This document shows, in pieces, positions 47,218 through 58,008 of a stretch of DNA of 64,000 nt. The position numbers were made by a program, and so were the translations under genes. The stretch is taken from contig CAILMF010000015.1 in assembly GCA_903835235.1 (NCBI GenBank), positions 248,001-312,000 of the forward strand. Reading direction: 5' to 3'. This stretch comes from an uncultured Rhodospirillales bacterium (GTDB taxonomy: Bacteria; Pseudomonadota; Alphaproteobacteria; Acetobacterales; Acetobacteraceae). The number at the start of each line of letters is the position of its first letter. The stretch's first letter is position 1. The notes under the pieces are model-generated. The model saw only the letters and a list, made by a program, of their open reading frames with translations, had not been told where the DNA came from and searched no databases.

Positions 47218-48528
47218 ATGGCGCTTTCCGACAAGGACCGCATCTTCACCAACCTGTACGGCGTGCAGCATTGGGGCCTGGAAGCCGCGCGCAAGCGCGG
47301 CAACTGGGACGGCACCAAGGATATCATCCTGAAGGGCCGCGACTGGATCATCGAGGAGGTCAAGAACTCCGGCCTGCGTGGGCGGGGTGGTGCCGGCTTC
47401 CCTACGGGTATGAAGTGGTCCTTCATGCCGAAGCAGGCGAGCGAGCGGCCGCATTACCTGGTGGTCAACTCCGATGAATCGGAGCCGGGCACCTGCAAGG
47501 ACCGCGACATCCTGCGGCATGACCCGCATACGCTGATCGAGGGGTGTCTCATCGCCGGCGTCGGGATGGGCGCCCATGCCGGCTACATCTATGTGCGCGG
47601 CGAATACTACAACGAGCACCTGATCCTGCAGGCCGCCATCGACGAGGCCTATGCGGCAGGCCTGATCGGCAAGAATGCCTGCGGCACCGGCTTCGACTTC
47701 GACCTCTACGTGCATCGCGGCGCCGGCGCCTATATCTGCGGCGAGGAAACCGCCCTCATTGAAAGCCTGGAAGGCAAGAAGGGGATGCCGCGGCTGAAGC
47801 CGCCATTCCCGGCCGCCGTCGGGCTGTATGGCTGCCCCTCCACCGTGAACAACGTGGAGACGATTGCGGTCGTGCCGACCATCCTGCGGCGCGGCGCCGC
47901 CTGGTTCGCCGGGTTTGGACGCCCGCGCAACAGCGGCACCAAGATCTTCTGCATCCAGGGACATGTGAACAAGCCCTGCAATGTGGAAGAAGAAATGAGC
48001 ATGCCGCTGAAGGAGTTGATCGAGCGCCATGCCGGCGGCGTGCGTGGTGGCTGGGACAACCTGCTGGCGGTGATCCCCGGCGGCTCCTCTACGCCGATGC
48101 TGCCGAAGAGCATCTGCGACGACGTGCTGATGGATTTCGACGCGCTGCGCGACCACAAGACCGGCCTGGGCACGGCCGGCGTGATCGTGATGGACAAGAG
48201 CACCGACCTGATCAAGGCCATCGCGCGGCTGTCCAAGTTCTACAAGCATGAGAGCTGCGGCCAGTGCACGCCCTGCCGCGAAGGCATGGGCTGGGTTGGC
48301 CGCATGATGGACCGCATGGTCGAGGGCCGCGCCGAAGTGGCGGAGATCGACGTGCTGGAGCAGGTCACGCGACAGATCGAGGGCCACACCATCTGCGCGC
48401 TGGCGGATGGCGGCGTCTGGCCGGTGCAGGGCTTGATCCGGCATTTCCGGCCGATGATGGAAGAGCGGATCGCGGCCTATAAGGCGCGCTCGGCGGGCGC
48501 TGCCCCCGTGGCGCTGGCGGCGGAGTAA
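47218..48528 (+). CDS. nuoF: NADH-quinone oxidoreductase subunit F
   Basis: The 436-residue NADH-binding subunit. [16 protein letters not shown] is the NADH/FMN loop and [11 protein letters not shown] supplies three Cys of cluster N3. It oxidises NADH and passes electrons via FMN into the Fe-S chain. ATG at 47218 is two bases after nuoE, which places its GGGAG ribosome site within the end of nuoE. Confidence 0.96.
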   Translation: MALSDKDRIFTNLYGVQHWGLEAARKRGNWDGTKDIILKGRDWIIEEVKNSGLRGRGGAGFPTGMKWSFMPKQASERPHYLVVNSDESEPGTCKDRDILRHDPHTLIEGCLIAGVGMGAHAGYIYVRGEYYNEHLILQAAIDEAYAAGLIGKNACGTGFDFDLYVHRGAGAYICGEETALIESLEGKKGMPRLKPPFPAAVGLYGCPSTVNNVETIAVVPTILRRGAAWFAGFGRPRNSGTKIFCIQGHVNKPCNVEEEMSMPLKELIERHAGGVRGGWDNLLAVIPGGSSTPMLPKSICDDVLMDFDALRDHKTGLGTAGVIVMDKSTDLIKAIARLSKFYKHESCGQCTPCREGMGWVGRMMDRMVEGRAEVAEIDVLEQVTRQIEGHTICALADGGVWPVQGLIRHFRPMMEERIAAYKARSAGAAPVALAAE

Positions 48529-48533
48529 GGGCG

Positions 48534-50582
48534 ATGGCGAAGGTTACAATCGACGGCATCGAAGTGGAGGTGCCGAATGGCGCCTCCGTGCTGCAGGCCT
48601 GTGAGGCCGCGGGCGTAGAGATCCCGCGCTTCTGCTACCATGAGCGGCTGAGCGTGGCCGGCAACTGCCGCATGTGCCTGGTGGAAGTGGAGAAGGCGCC
48701 GAAGCCGGTGGCCAGCTGCGCCTTCCCGGTGGCCGACGGCATGAAGGTGTTCACCGACACCGAGATGGTGCGGCGCGCCCGGCGCGGCGTGATGGAATTC
48801 CTGCTGATCAACCACCCGCTGGATTGCCCGATCTGCGACCAGGGCGGCGAGTGCGACCTGCAGGACCAGGCAATGGCCTACGGCGGCGACGCCAGCCGCT
48901 ACAAGGAAGAAAAGCGCGTCGTCAAAGACAAGTACATGGGGCCGCTGGTCAAGACCATCATGACCAGGTGCATCCAGTGCACCCGCTGCATTCGCTTCGC
49001 GACGGAAGTGGCCGGCACGGCGGAACTCGGCGCCACCAGCCGCGGCGAGCACATGGAAGTCGGCACCTATGTCGAGAAGGCGCTGACCTCGGAGCTTTCC
49101 GGCAACCTGATCGACATCTGCCCGGTCGGCGCGCTGACCTCGCGGCCCTACGCCTTCGTCTCCCGCCCGTGGGAGTTGCAGAAGGCCGATGGCATCGACG
49201 TGCTGGACGCGACGGGCACCAACATCCGCATCGACACGCGTGGCGGCGAGGTGCTGCGCATCCTGCCGCGCATCAATGAGGACGTGAACGAGGAGTGGCT
49301 GGCCGACCGCGGCCGCTTCTCCTTCGACGGGCTGAAGCGCAAGCGGCTGGACCGGCCGTGGGTGCGGCAGGGCGGCAAGCTGGTGCCGGCCACCTGGCAG
49401 CAGGCCTTCGAGGCGATTGCCGCCGCCTTCACCGCGCCGGGTGCCAAGCTGGGCGCGCTGGCCGGTGACCTGGCCGATGTGGAGAGCACGCTGGCGCTGA
49501 AGGAACTGATGGCGAGCCTGGGCAGCAACAACCTGGATTGCCGCACCGATGGCGCCGCCATCGATACCTCGCGCCGCGACTTCTACAGCTTCAACACCTC
49601 CATCGCCGGCATCGAGGAGGCGGATGCGCTGCTGATCATCGGCAGCAACCCGCGGACCGAGGCGCCGGTGCTGAACGCACGCATCCGCAAGCGCGTGGTC
49701 GCCGGCGGTTTCCCGGTGGGCGTGGTCGGGCCGCAGGGCATGGACCTGACCTATGGCCATGACTGGCTGGGGGAGGGCGGGGCGACCCTGCGCGCGCTCG
49801 CCTCCGGCGCGCATCGCTTCTGCGAGGTGCTGCGCACCGCGAAGAAGCCGATGCTGATCCTGGGCCGCAACGCCCTGGCGCGGGCCGATGGCGCGACGCT
49901 GCTGGCGGTGGCCTGGCAGATCGCCGCCTTCAACGGCATGCTGAAGCCGGATTGGCACGGCTTCAACCTGCTGCACCGCTTCGGCGGCCAGCATGGCGCG
50001 CTGGACCTTGGCTTCGTCTCTGGCCTGCCGATGGCGAAGATGCTGACCGGCGGCGTGGATGCGCTGTGGGTGTTGGGCGCCGATGGCCAGGACCTGAGCG
50101 CCGTGCCGGCAAGCACCTTCGTGGTGGTGCAGGGGCATCATGGCGACGCCGCCGCGGCGCGGGCCGATGTGATCCTGCCGGGCGCGGCCTATACCGAAAA
50201 GGACGCTGCCTGGGTCAACACCGAAGGCCGTGTGCAGTTGGGCTTCCAGGCGGTGCACCCGCCGGGCGAGGCGCGCGAGGACTGGAAGGTGCTGCGCGCC
50301 GCCAGCGCCGTGCTGGGCAAGCCGCTGCCGTACGATACGCTGGAGGCGCTGCGGGCGCGGCTGGTTTCCGCCTACCCCGTCTTTGCCCAGGGCGACGCGC
50401 TGCCGCGCTTCGCCTGCACCGATACCACCGGCCCGGCCGGCGATATCAGCGGGCTGCGCGATGACGCGTTGGCGCTGCCGGCCGGCAACTACTGGCAGCA
50501 GGACCCGATCAGCCGCGCTTCCGAGACCATGGCGGAATGCGCGCGCACCTATGCGGCGCCCGCCGCGCTGGCGGCGGAGTAA
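48534..50582 (+). CDS. nuoG: NADH-quinone oxidoreductase subunit G
   Basis: The 682-residue large subunit. The N-terminal ferredoxin-like domain has the [2Fe-2S] Cys set (CRMC and neighbours); HPLDCPICDQGGECDLQDQ and CIQCTRCIRF hold [4Fe-4S] ligands. The rest is a molybdopterin-oxidoreductase-like domain without the metal site, as usual. The length is the shorter alphaproteobacterial/mitochondrial type. ATG at 48534. Confidence 0.95.
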   Translation: MAKVTIDGIEVEVPNGASVLQACEAAGVEIPRFCYHERLSVAGNCRMCLVEVEKAPKPVASCAFPVADGMKVFTDTEMVRRARRGVMEFLLINHPLDCPICDQGGECDLQDQAMAYGGDASRYKEEKRVVKDKYMGPLVKTIMTRCIQCTRCIRFATEVAGTAELGATSRGEHMEVGTYVEKALTSELSGNLIDICPVGALTSRPYAFVSRPWELQKADGIDVLDATGTNIRIDTRGGEVLRILPRINEDVNEEWLADRGRFSFDGLKRKRLDRPWVRQGGKLVPATWQQAFEAIAAAFTAPGAKLGALAGDLADVESTLALKELMASLGSNNLDCRTDGAAIDTSRRDFYSFNTSIAGIEEADALLIIGSNPRTEAPVLNARIRKRVVAGGFPVGVVGPQGMDLTYGHDWLGEGGATLRALASGAHRFCEVLRTAKKPMLILGRNALARADGATLLAVAWQIAAFNGMLKPDWHGFNLLHRFGGQHGALDLGFVSGLPMAKMLTGGVDALWVLGADGQDLSAVPASTFVVVQGHHGDAAAARADVILPGAAYTEKDAAWVNTEGRVQLGFQAVHPPGEAREDWKVLRAASAVLGKPLPYDTLEALRARLVSAYPVFAQGDALPRFACTDTTGPAGDISGLRDDALALPAGNYWQQDPISRASETMAECARTYAAPAALAAE

Positions 50583-50585
50583 GCC

Positions 50586-51608
50586 ATGATGGAATCCCTC
50601 ACCGCTTTCCTCGCCACGCCGGTTGGCGTGCTGGCGCTGACGGTGGCCCAGGCGCTGGCGCTGCTGGTGCCGGTGCTGCTGGGCGTGGCCTACCTGACCC
50701 TGGCCGAGCGCAAGGTCATGGCGGCGATGCAGATGCGTCGCGGCCCGAACGTGGTCGGTCCCTTCGGCCTGCTGCAGCCCTTCGCCGACGCGCTGAAGAT
50801 GCTGATGAAGGAAACCATCATCCCCACCGGGGCGAGCAGCTTCCTGTTCATCCTGGCGCCGATGCTGACCTTCATGCTGGCCATGCTGGCCTGGGCCGTC
50901 ATTCCGGTGAATGAGGGCTGGGCGATCGCCAACATCAATGTTGGCGTGCTCTACCTGTTCGCAATCAGCTCGCTCGGCGTCTACGGCATCATCATCGCCG
51001 GCTGGGCTTCCAACTCCAAATATGCCTTCCTCGGCGCGCTGCGCTCTGCCGCGCAGATGGTCAGCTACGAAGTCTCCATGGGCTTCGTCATCGTCACCGT
51101 CCTGCTTTGCGTCGGCAGCCTGAACCTGCAGGACGTGGTGCTGGCGCAGAAGAACATCTGGTTCTGCATCCCGCTGTTCCCGATGTTCATCATCTTCTTC
51201 ATCAGCACGCTGGCCGAGACCAACCGCGCGCCGTTCGACCTGCCGGAAGGCGAGAGCGAGCTGGTCGCAGGCTTCTTCGTCGAATACAGCGCGATGACCT
51301 TCGCGCTGTTCTTCCTCGGCGAATACGCCAACATGATGCTGATGTCGGCGCTGACCAGCATCCTGTTCCTGGGCGGCTGGCTGCCGCCGCTGGACATTGC
51401 GCCGTTCAACTGGATCCCGGGGCCGGTGTGGTTTGCGCTGAAGATTTGCGCCTGCCTGTTCACCTTCATCTGGGTCCGCGCGACCTTCCCGCGCTACCGC
51501 TACGACCAGCTGATGCGGCTGGGCTGGAAGGTCTTCCTGCCCTTCAGCCTGGTCTGGCTGGTGCTGACGGCGGGCGTGCTCATGTTGACCGGCTGGCTGC
51601 CGGGTTAG
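50586..51608 (+). CDS. nuoH: NADH-quinone oxidoreductase subunit H
   Basis: A 340-residue membrane subunit with eight predicted helices. It forms the quinone channel and the link between the peripheral and membrane arms. Conserved segments are [16 protein letters not shown] and [19 protein letters not shown]. Starts three bases after the nuoG stop. Confidence 0.96.
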   Translation: MMESLTAFLATPVGVLALTVAQALALLVPVLLGVAYLTLAERKVMAAMQMRRGPNVVGPFGLLQPFADALKMLMKETIIPTGASSFLFILAPMLTFMLAMLAWAVIPVNEGWAIANINVGVLYLFAISSLGVYGIIIAGWASNSKYAFLGALRSAAQMVSYEVSMGFVIVTVLLCVGSLNLQDVVLAQKNIWFCIPLFPMFIIFFISTLAETNRAPFDLPEGESELVAGFFVEYSAMTFALFFLGEYANMMLMSALTSILFLGGWLPPLDIAPFNWIPGPVWFALKICACLFTFIWVRATFPRYRYDQLMRLGWKVFLPFSLVWLVLTAGVLMLTGWLPG

Positions 51609-51618
51609 GACGGAAATC

Positions 51619-52107
51619 ATGGCATTGCTGGATCGCACCGCGCGCAGCCTGCTGCTGTCCGAACTGGTTTCGGGCATGGCATTGACGCTGAGCTACTTCT
51701 TCAAGCCCAAGGCCACCATCAACTACCCGTACGAGAAGACGCCGCTGTCGCCGCGCTTCAAGGGGGAGCACGCGCTGCGCCGCTACCCCAATGGCGAGGA
51801 ACGCTGCATTGCGTGCAAGCTGTGCGAGGCGGTTTGCCCGGCCCAGGCCATCACCATCGAAGCCGAGCCGCGCGAGGATGGCAGCCGCCGTACCACGCGC
51901 TACGACATCGACATGGTGAAGTGCATCTACTGCGGCATGTGCGAGGAAGCCTGCCCGGTGGACGCCATCGTGGAAGGCCCGAACATGGAGTTCTCGACCG
52001 AGACCCGCGCCGAGTTGCTCTACGACAAGGACAAGTTGCTGAGCAACGGCGACCGTTGGGAACCGATCCTCGCCAAGCGGCTCGAACTCGATGCCCCCTA
52101 TCGCTGA
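51619..52107 (+). CDS. nuoI: NADH-quinone oxidoreductase subunit I
   Basis: The 162-residue double-ferredoxin subunit binds clusters N6a and N6b. Both CxxCxxCxxxCP motifs are seen: [12 protein letters not shown] and [12 protein letters not shown]. Its N-terminus ([17 protein letters not shown]) packs on the membrane. GGACGGAAATC precedes the ATG. Confidence 0.96.
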   Translation: MALLDRTARSLLLSELVSGMALTLSYFFKPKATINYPYEKTPLSPRFKGEHALRRYPNGEERCIACKLCEAVCPAQAITIEAEPREDGSRRTTRYDIDMVKCIYCGMCEEACPVDAIVEGPNMEFSTETRAELLYDKDKLLSNGDRWEPILAKRLELDAPYR

Positions 52108-52146
52108 GACGGACATGATGACCATCCGCAGCCACGGAGGCACGCC

Positions 52147-52830
52147 ATGATCGCGGCACTTGCCTTCTACGCCTTCGCCTTCGTCCTCGTCGCTTCGGCG
52201 GTGATGGTGGTGACCGCCCGCAACCCCGTGCATTCGGTGCTGTTCCTGATCCTGGCGTTCTTCAACGCCTCGGCGCTGTTCCTGCTGATCGGCGCCGAGT
52301 TCCTGGCGATGATCCTGGTCATCGTCTATGTCGGCGCGGTCGCGGTGCTGTTCCTCTTCGTGGTGATGATGCTGGACATCGACTTCGCGCGACTGCGCGA
52401 GGGGTTCCAGCGCTACGCGCCGGTTGGCGCGGTCATCGGCGGCATCCTGTTCCTGGAACTGGTGCTGGTGCTGGCCGGCTGGCGCTTCACCGACATGGCG
52501 GCCGACCTGCGGCTGGCCCCGAACCCCGTCGGCGCCGTCAGCAACACCGCGGCGCTGGGACGGGTGCTGTACACGGACTACGTCTTCCTGTTCCAGGCGG
52601 CCGGGCTGATCCTGCTGGTCGCCATGATCGGCGCCATCGTGCTGACCCACCGCGAACGCGTCGGTACGCGCCGCCAGGTCATCGCCGACCAGGTCGGCCG
52701 CACCGGCAGTGTGGTGCTGCAGAACGTCGCCATCGGCGCCGGCGTCAGCCCGGGCAGCATCCTGCGGCCACCGCCGAAGGATGCGCCCAAGGCGGTCGAG
52801 CACCATGACACCCATGGGGGGCACCACTGA
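52147..52830 (+). CDS. nuoJ: NADH-quinone oxidoreductase subunit J
   Basis: A 227-residue membrane subunit with five helices; [20 protein letters not shown] and [19 protein letters not shown] match the family, including the pi-bulge helix. The C-terminus extends into a hydrophilic tail ending HHDTHGGHH, a His-rich end sometimes found in alphaproteobacteria. GGAGGC precedes the ATG. The stop is one base before nuoK. Confidence 0.95.
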   Translation: MIAALAFYAFAFVLVASAVMVVTARNPVHSVLFLILAFFNASALFLLIGAEFLAMILVIVYVGAVAVLFLFVVMMLDIDFARLREGFQRYAPVGAVIGGILFLELVLVLAGWRFTDMAADLRLAPNPVGAVSNTAALGRVLYTDYVFLFQAAGLILLVAMIGAIVLTHRERVGTRRQVIADQVGRTGSVVLQNVAIGAGVSPGSILRPPPKDAPKAVEHHDTHGGHH

Positions 52831-52831
52831 G

Positions 52832-53140
52832 ATGGAAATCGGTCTCGGCCATTACCTGGTGGTCAGCGCCATCCTGCTGGTGCTGGGCATCTTCGGCATC
52901 TTCATGAACCGGAAGAACGTCATCATCATCCTGATGAGCGTCGAGCTCATCCTGCTGGCGGTGAACATCAACTTCGTCGCCTTCAGCGCCTGGTTGAACG
53001 ACCTGAACGGGCAGATCTTCGCCATGTTCGTGCTCACGGTCGCCGCGGCGGAAGCCGCCATCGGCCTCGCCATCCTCGTCATCTACTTCCGCAACCGCGG
53101 CAGCATCGAGGTCGAGGAAATCTCGACCCTGAAGGGCTGA
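52832..53140 (+). CDS. nuoK: NADH-quinone oxidoreductase subunit K
   Basis: A 102-residue three-helix antiporter-like subunit. The Glu residues needed for proton translocation lie in [17 protein letters not shown] and [13 protein letters not shown]. The ATG at 52832 follows the end of nuoJ directly. Five bases separate it from nuoL. Confidence 0.95.
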   Translation: MEIGLGHYLVVSAILLVLGIFGIFMNRKNVIIILMSVELILLAVNINFVAFSAWLNDLNGQIFAMFVLTVAAAEAAIGLAILVIYFRNRGSIEVEEISTLKG

Positions 53141-53145
53141 GGGCC

Positions 53146-55068
53146 ATGTTCGTCGGTGCCATCTTCTTCCCGCTCCTGGGCGCATTCATCAGCGGCTTCT
53201 TCGGCCGGCTGCTGGGCGACAAGGTTGCGCAATGGACCACCGTGCTGTGCATGGTGCTGGCCGCGGTCTGCGGTGTCTCCGCCTTCATGCAGGTGGCCAT
53301 GGGCGGCCACCCCGAGACCATCGTGCTGCTGCGCTGGATGGATGTCGGCGGCCTGCAGGTGAACTGGGCGCTGCGCTACGACACGCTGAGCGTGGTCATG
53401 GTGGCGATGGTGACCTTCATCTCCACGCTGATCCACCTGTACAGCGTGGGCTACATGTCCCACGACCACACGATCCCGCGCTTCTTCGCCTACCTGTCGC
53501 TCTTCACCTTCATGATGCTGATGCTGGTGACGGCCGACAACCTGGCGCAGCTGTTCTTCGGCTGGGAGGGCGTGGGCCTCGCGAGCTACCTGCTGATCGG
53601 CTACTGGTACGAGAAGGATAGCGCCAACAAGGCGGCGATGAAGGCCTTCATCGTCAACCGCGTCGGCGACCTGTTCTTCATGCTGGGCCTGGCGCTGACC
53701 TTCCTGACCTTCGGCAGCATCGAGTTCCCGGTGATCTTCGCCGCCGTCGCGCAGCACACCAACGACACCTACCTAGGCATCAACAGCATCGAGCTGATCG
53801 GCGTGCTGCTGTTCCTCGGCGCCTGCGGCAAGTCGGCGCAGCTGGGCCTGCACACCTGGCTGCCGGACGCCATGGAAGGCCCGACGCCGGTTTCTGCGCT
53901 GATCCACGCGGCCACCATGGTGACCGCCGGCGTCTTCCTGATGGCGCGCATGTCGCCGATCATGGAATACGCGCCGACCGCGCTGATGATCGTGACCGTC
54001 GTCGGTGCCAGCACGGCGCTGTTTGCGGCGACCATCGGCTGCGTGCAGAACGACATCAAGCGCATCATCGCCTACTCCACCTGTTCGCAGCTGGGGTACA
54101 TGTTCTTCGCCATCGGCGTCGGCGCGTATCAGGTGGCGATCTTCCATCTGTTCACCCACGCCTTCTTCAAGGCGCTGCTGTTCCTCGGCGCCGGCTCGGT
54201 CATCCATGCGATGTCGGACGAGCAGGACATCCGCAAGATGGGCGGCATCTGGACCAAGATCCCGGTCACCTACCTGGTGATGTGGATCGGCAACCTGGCG
54301 CTGGCCGGCATTCCGCTCTTCGCCGGCTACTACTCCAAGGACGCGATCCTGGAGGCGGCCTTCGCCGCGCATAGCGGCGTCGGTACCTATGCCTTCGTCT
54401 GCGGCATCATCGCCGCCTTCCTGACCGCCTTCTACTCCTGGCGCCTGCTGTTCCTGACCTTCCACGGCAAGCCGCGGGCAGACCACCACACCATGGAGCA
54501 CGTGCACGAAAGCCCGGCCGTGATGCTGGTGCCGCTGCTGCTGCTGAGCGTGGGCGCGGTGCTGACCGGCTACGTCTTCGCGCCCTACTTCATCGGCGAG
54601 CTGGAGCACGACTTCTGGCACGGCGCGATCTTCAACGGCGCCCACAACCACATCATGCACGCCATGCATGAGGTGCCGGAATGGGTTGCCCTGGCGCCGA
54701 CCGTGGTGGGCGTGGCCGGCATTGCGCTGGCCTTCGTCTTCTACATGCTGGCGCCGGCGCTGCCGCGGGCGCTGGCCAACGGGCTGCGACCGATCTACCT
54801 GTTCCTGCTGAACAAGTGGTACTTCGACGAGCTGTACGACTTCCTGTTCGTCCGCCCGGCGATGTGGCTGGCGCGGGTGTTCTGGAAGGTCGGCGACGCC
54901 AAGCTGATCGACGGCATGCCCAACGGCGCCGCGGCGCTGGCGGCGGATGTCGGGCGCGGCGCGGTGCGGCTGCAGACCGGGCGGGTGGCCAACTACGCCT
55001 TCGTCATGCTGATCGGCGTGGTCATCTTCGTCTCCCTGTTCCTCTACTCGCTGTTCAAGGGGGCTTGA
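53146..55068 (+). CDS. nuoL: NADH-quinone oxidoreductase subunit L
   Basis: The 640-residue distal antiporter-like subunit, with about 16 helices and the long lateral helix at the C-terminus. Key segments: FFGWEGVGLASYLLIG, HTWLPDAMEGPTPVSALIHA with the charged Lys/Glu, and the following GCVQNDIKRIIAYSTCSQLG. It contributes to proton pumping. Confidence 0.95.
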   Translation: MFVGAIFFPLLGAFISGFFGRLLGDKVAQWTTVLCMVLAAVCGVSAFMQVAMGGHPETIVLLRWMDVGGLQVNWALRYDTLSVVMVAMVTFISTLIHLYSVGYMSHDHTIPRFFAYLSLFTFMMLMLVTADNLAQLFFGWEGVGLASYLLIGYWYEKDSANKAAMKAFIVNRVGDLFFMLGLALTFLTFGSIEFPVIFAAVAQHTNDTYLGINSIELIGVLLFLGACGKSAQLGLHTWLPDAMEGPTPVSALIHAATMVTAGVFLMARMSPIMEYAPTALMIVTVVGASTALFAATIGCVQNDIKRIIAYSTCSQLGYMFFAIGVGAYQVAIFHLFTHAFFKALLFLGAGSVIHAMSDEQDIRKMGGIWTKIPVTYLVMWIGNLALAGIPLFAGYYSKDAILEAAFAAHSGVGTYAFVCGIIAAFLTAFYSWRLLFLTFHGKPRADHHTMEHVHESPAVMLVPLLLLSVGAVLTGYVFAPYFIGELEHDFWHGAIFNGAHNHIMHAMHEVPEWVALAPTVVGVAGIALAFVFYMLAPALPRALANGLRPIYLFLLNKWYFDELYDFLFVRPAMWLARVFWKVGDAKLIDGMPNGAAALAADVGRGAVRLQTGRVANYAFVMLIGVVIFVSLFLYSLFKGA

Positions 55069-55073
55069 GCTCG

Positions 55074-56582
55074 ATGAACCCCGGTTTCCCCCTGCTGTCG
55101 CTGCTGACCTTCCTGCCTCTGGTCGGCGCGGCAATCATCCTTTCCGTGCGCGGGGAGGAGAAGGTGGTGGCGCAGAATGCGCGCTGGACCGCGCTGTGGA
55201 CCAGCATCATCGTCTTCCTGCTCAGCCTGGCGCTGTGGTTCGGCTTCGACAAGTCGAGCGCCGAGTTCCAGTTCACCGAGGAGGTGGATTGGCTGCCCGA
55301 TTTCGGCATCGGCTACCACATGGGCGTGGACGGAATTTCCGTTCTTTTCGTGCTGCTCTCCACCGCGTTGACGCCGCTCTGCATCCTCGCCAGCTGGGAG
55401 TCCATCGGCACCCGTGTGCGTGAGTACATGATCTCCTTCCTGGTGCTGGAGACCATGATGGTGGGCATGTTCTGCGCGCTGGACCTGGTGCTGTTCTACG
55501 TCTTCTTCGAAGGCGTGCTGATCCCGATGTTCCTGATCATCGGCGTCTGGGGCGGGCCGCGTCGCGTGTATGCGGCGATGAAGTTCTTTCTCTACACGCT
55601 GGCCGGCTCGGTGCTGATGCTGCTGGCCATCCTGTGGCTGTGGTACAATGCCGGCACCACGGATATCCCCGAGCTCTTCGCCTATGAAGTGCCGCGGGCG
55701 GTGCAGGGCCTGCTGTTCTTCGCCTTCCTGGCCAGCTTCGCGGTCAAGGTGCCGATGTGGCCGGTGCATACCTGGCTGCCGGACGCGCACGTGGAGGCAC
55801 CGACGGCTGGCTCCGTGATCCTGGCCGGCGTGCTGCTGAAGATGGGGGCCTATGGCTTCCTGCGGTTCAGTGTGCCGCTGCTGCCCTTCGCCTCGGCGGA
55901 ATACGCGCCGCTGATCTTCGCGCTCTCGGTCGTCGCGGTGGTCTACACGTCGCTGGTCGCGCTGGCGCAGCAGGACATGAAGAAGCTGATCGCCTATTCG
56001 TCGGTCGCGCATATGGGCATCGTGACGCTGGGCATCTTCACCTTCACGCCGCAGGGCCTGTCGGGCGCCATCTTCACCATGCTGGCGCATGGCGTCGTCT
56101 CCGGCGCCCTCTTCCTCTGCGTCGGCGTGGTCTACGACCGCGTGCACAGCCGGGAGATTGCGCGCTACGGCGGCGTGGCCAAGGTGATGCCGGGCTACGC
56201 CGTGCTGTTCATGCTGTTCACCATGGCCAGCATCGGCCTGCCGGGCACCGCCAACTTCGTCGGCGAGTTCCTGGTCATCATCGCGGCCTGGAAGGTGAAT
56301 CCCTGGGTCGCCGCCGGCGGTGCCAGCGGCATGATCCTTGGCGCCTGCTACATGCTGTACCTCTATCGCCGCGTCGTCTTCGGCAAGCTGGAGAAGCCGG
56401 ACCTGAAGGTGCTGGCGGATCTGAGCGCGCGGGAATACGTGGTCTTCGCGCCCTTGGTGGTGCTGACCATCTGGATGGGCATCTACCCGTCCTCCTTCCT
56501 CTCCTTCTTCGAGGCCAGCGTCGCGGCGCTGCTGGCGCGCCACGAGGCCGCGCTGAATGTCGCCAAGCTGGCAGGGATGTGA
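55074..56582 (+). CDS. nuoM: NADH-quinone oxidoreductase subunit M
   Basis: A 502-residue antiporter-like subunit with 14 helices. MWPVHTWLPDAHVEAPTAGS and AQQDMKKLIAYSSVAHMG carry the conserved charged residues. Starts five bases after the nuoL stop at ATG 55074; the frame extends upstream within nuoL but is not used. Confidence 0.95.
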   Translation: MNPGFPLLSLLTFLPLVGAAIILSVRGEEKVVAQNARWTALWTSIIVFLLSLALWFGFDKSSAEFQFTEEVDWLPDFGIGYHMGVDGISVLFVLLSTALTPLCILASWESIGTRVREYMISFLVLETMMVGMFCALDLVLFYVFFEGVLIPMFLIIGVWGGPRRVYAAMKFFLYTLAGSVLMLLAILWLWYNAGTTDIPELFAYEVPRAVQGLLFFAFLASFAVKVPMWPVHTWLPDAHVEAPTAGSVILAGVLLKMGAYGFLRFSVPLLPFASAEYAPLIFALSVVAVVYTSLVALAQQDMKKLIAYSSVAHMGIVTLGIFTFTPQGLSGAIFTMLAHGVVSGALFLCVGVVYDRVHSREIARYGGVAKVMPGYAVLFMLFTMASIGLPGTANFVGEFLVIIAAWKVNPWVAAGGASGMILGACYMLYLYRRVVFGKLEKPDLKVLADLSAREYVVFAPLVVLTIWMGIYPSSFLSFFEASVAALLARHEAALNVAKLAGM

Positions 56583-56586
56583 GCCG

Positions 56587-58008
56587 ATGAACTGGACCCT
56601 TGCCCTGCCGGAGATCCTGTTGGCCGTCTCCGGCCTGGTCATCCTGCTCGCCTGCGTGATCCCGAAGCAGGACACCTCCTATGGCGGCAGCATGGCCGTC
56701 ATCGGCTCGCTGCTGGGTGCCGCCGTGCTGGTGATGATGCAGGACGAAGGCACCGCCTTCTCCGGCCAGTACATCGCCGACCCGTTCGGCCGCTTCATGA
56801 AGCTGCTGTGCCTGGCCGGCGCCGCCGCCACACTGCTGCTCGCCATCGACTTCAATGAGCGCGAGAAGCTGGCGCGCTTCGAGTTCCCGCTGCTGGCGCT
56901 GTTCGCCACCACCGGCATGATGGTGATGATCTCGGCCAACGACCTGATGGCGGTCTATATCGGCCTGGAACTGCTTTCGCTGCCGCTCTACGTCATCGCC
57001 GCCTTCAACCGGGACAGCGGGCGTTCGGCGGAAGCGGGGCTCAAGTATTTCGTGCTCGGCGCGCTGGCTTCCGGCCTGCTGCTCTATGGCACCACGCTGG
57101 TCTATGGCTTTGCCGGTTCCACCAACTTCGACAAGCTCGCCGAGGCCTTCGGGCCGGGGCAGTCGGTCTCGGCCGGCGTCGTTGTTGGCCTGGTCTTCGT
57201 CATCGCCGGCATGGCGTTCAAGGCCTCTGCCGTGCCGTTCCACATGTGGACGCCCGATGTGTATGAGGGCGCGCCGACCCCGGTGACCGCCTTCTTCGCG
57301 GCGGCGCCGAAAGTGGCCGCCATCGCGCTGCTGGTGCGGGTGCTGACCGGGCCGTTTGCCGACCTGTCGGACCAGTGGCAGCAGGTGCTGCTGCTGATCT
57401 CCGCGGCGTCCATGCTGCTGGGCAGCTTCGCGGCCATCGGCCAGCGCAACATCAAGCGGCTGATGGCCTACAGCTCCATCGGCCATGTCGGCTACGCGCT
57501 GATGGGCCTGGCGGTGGACACCGATGTCGGCGTGCGCGGCGTGCTCGTCTACATGGCGATCTACCTGGTCATGAACATCGGCACCTTCGCGGTGCTGGTC
57601 TCCATGCGGCGCCAGGGCAAGTCGGTGGAGCTGATCGACGACCTCGCCGGCCTCGGCAAGACGCATCCGGGCACCGCCATGTGGATGGCTGTCTTCATGT
57701 TCTCCATGGCGGGCGTGCCGCCGCTGGCCGGCTTCTTCGGCAAGCTCTACGTCTTCCTGGCGGCCATGCAGGCCGGCTATCTGTGGCTGGCGCTGATCGG
57801 TGTCGGCACCAGCGTCATCGGCGGCTACTACTACCTGCGCATCATCAAAGTGATGTATTTTGATAGTACCGAGCAGCCGCTCGACGCGGCCACGCCCGGC
57901 GTTGGCCTGGTGATGGCGGGGTCGGGCCTGTTCAACGTGCTGTTCATCCTGTGGCCGGCGCCGTTGATCGGTGCGGCGCAGCTGGCGGTCGCGGCGCTGG
58001 TGGGGTGA
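56587..58008 (+). CDS. nuoN: NADH-quinone oxidoreductase subunit N
   Basis: A 473-residue antiporter-like subunit with 14 helices. VPFHMWTPDVYEGAPTPVTA and GQRNIKRLMAYSSIGHVGYA are typical. ATG 56587 gives the normal N-terminus (MNWTLALPEILLA). Its stop overlaps the GTG of birA, so biotin ligase is translated from the same operon. Confidence 0.95.
   Translation: MNWTLALPEILLAVSGLVILLACVIPKQDTSYGGSMAVIGSLLGAAVLVMMQDEGTAFSGQYIADPFGRFMKLLCLAGAAATLLLAIDFNEREKLARFEFPLLALFATTGMMVMISANDLMAVYIGLELLSLPLYVIAAFNRDSGRSAEAGLKYFVLGALASGLLLYGTTLVYGFAGSTNFDKLAEAFGPGQSVSAGVVVGLVFVIAGMAFKASAVPFHMWTPDVYEGAPTPVTAFFAAAPKVAAIALLVRVLTGPFADLSDQWQQVLLLISAASMLLGSFAAIGQRNIKRLMAYSSIGHVGYALMGLAVDTDVGVRGVLVYMAIYLVMNIGTFAVLVSMRRQGKSVELIDDLAGLGKTHPGTAMWMAVFMFSMAGVPPLAGFFGKLYVFLAAMQAGYLWLALIGVGTSVIGGYYYLRIIKVMYFDSTEQPLDAATPGVGLVMAGSGLFNVLFILWPAPLIGAAQLAVAALVG

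Noticed and set aside
48477-51677. Minus-strand open frame of 1066 codons opposite nuoG and nuoH
   Set aside because: Low-complexity His/Arg/Gln composition, no domain, and complete overlap with two conserved genes.
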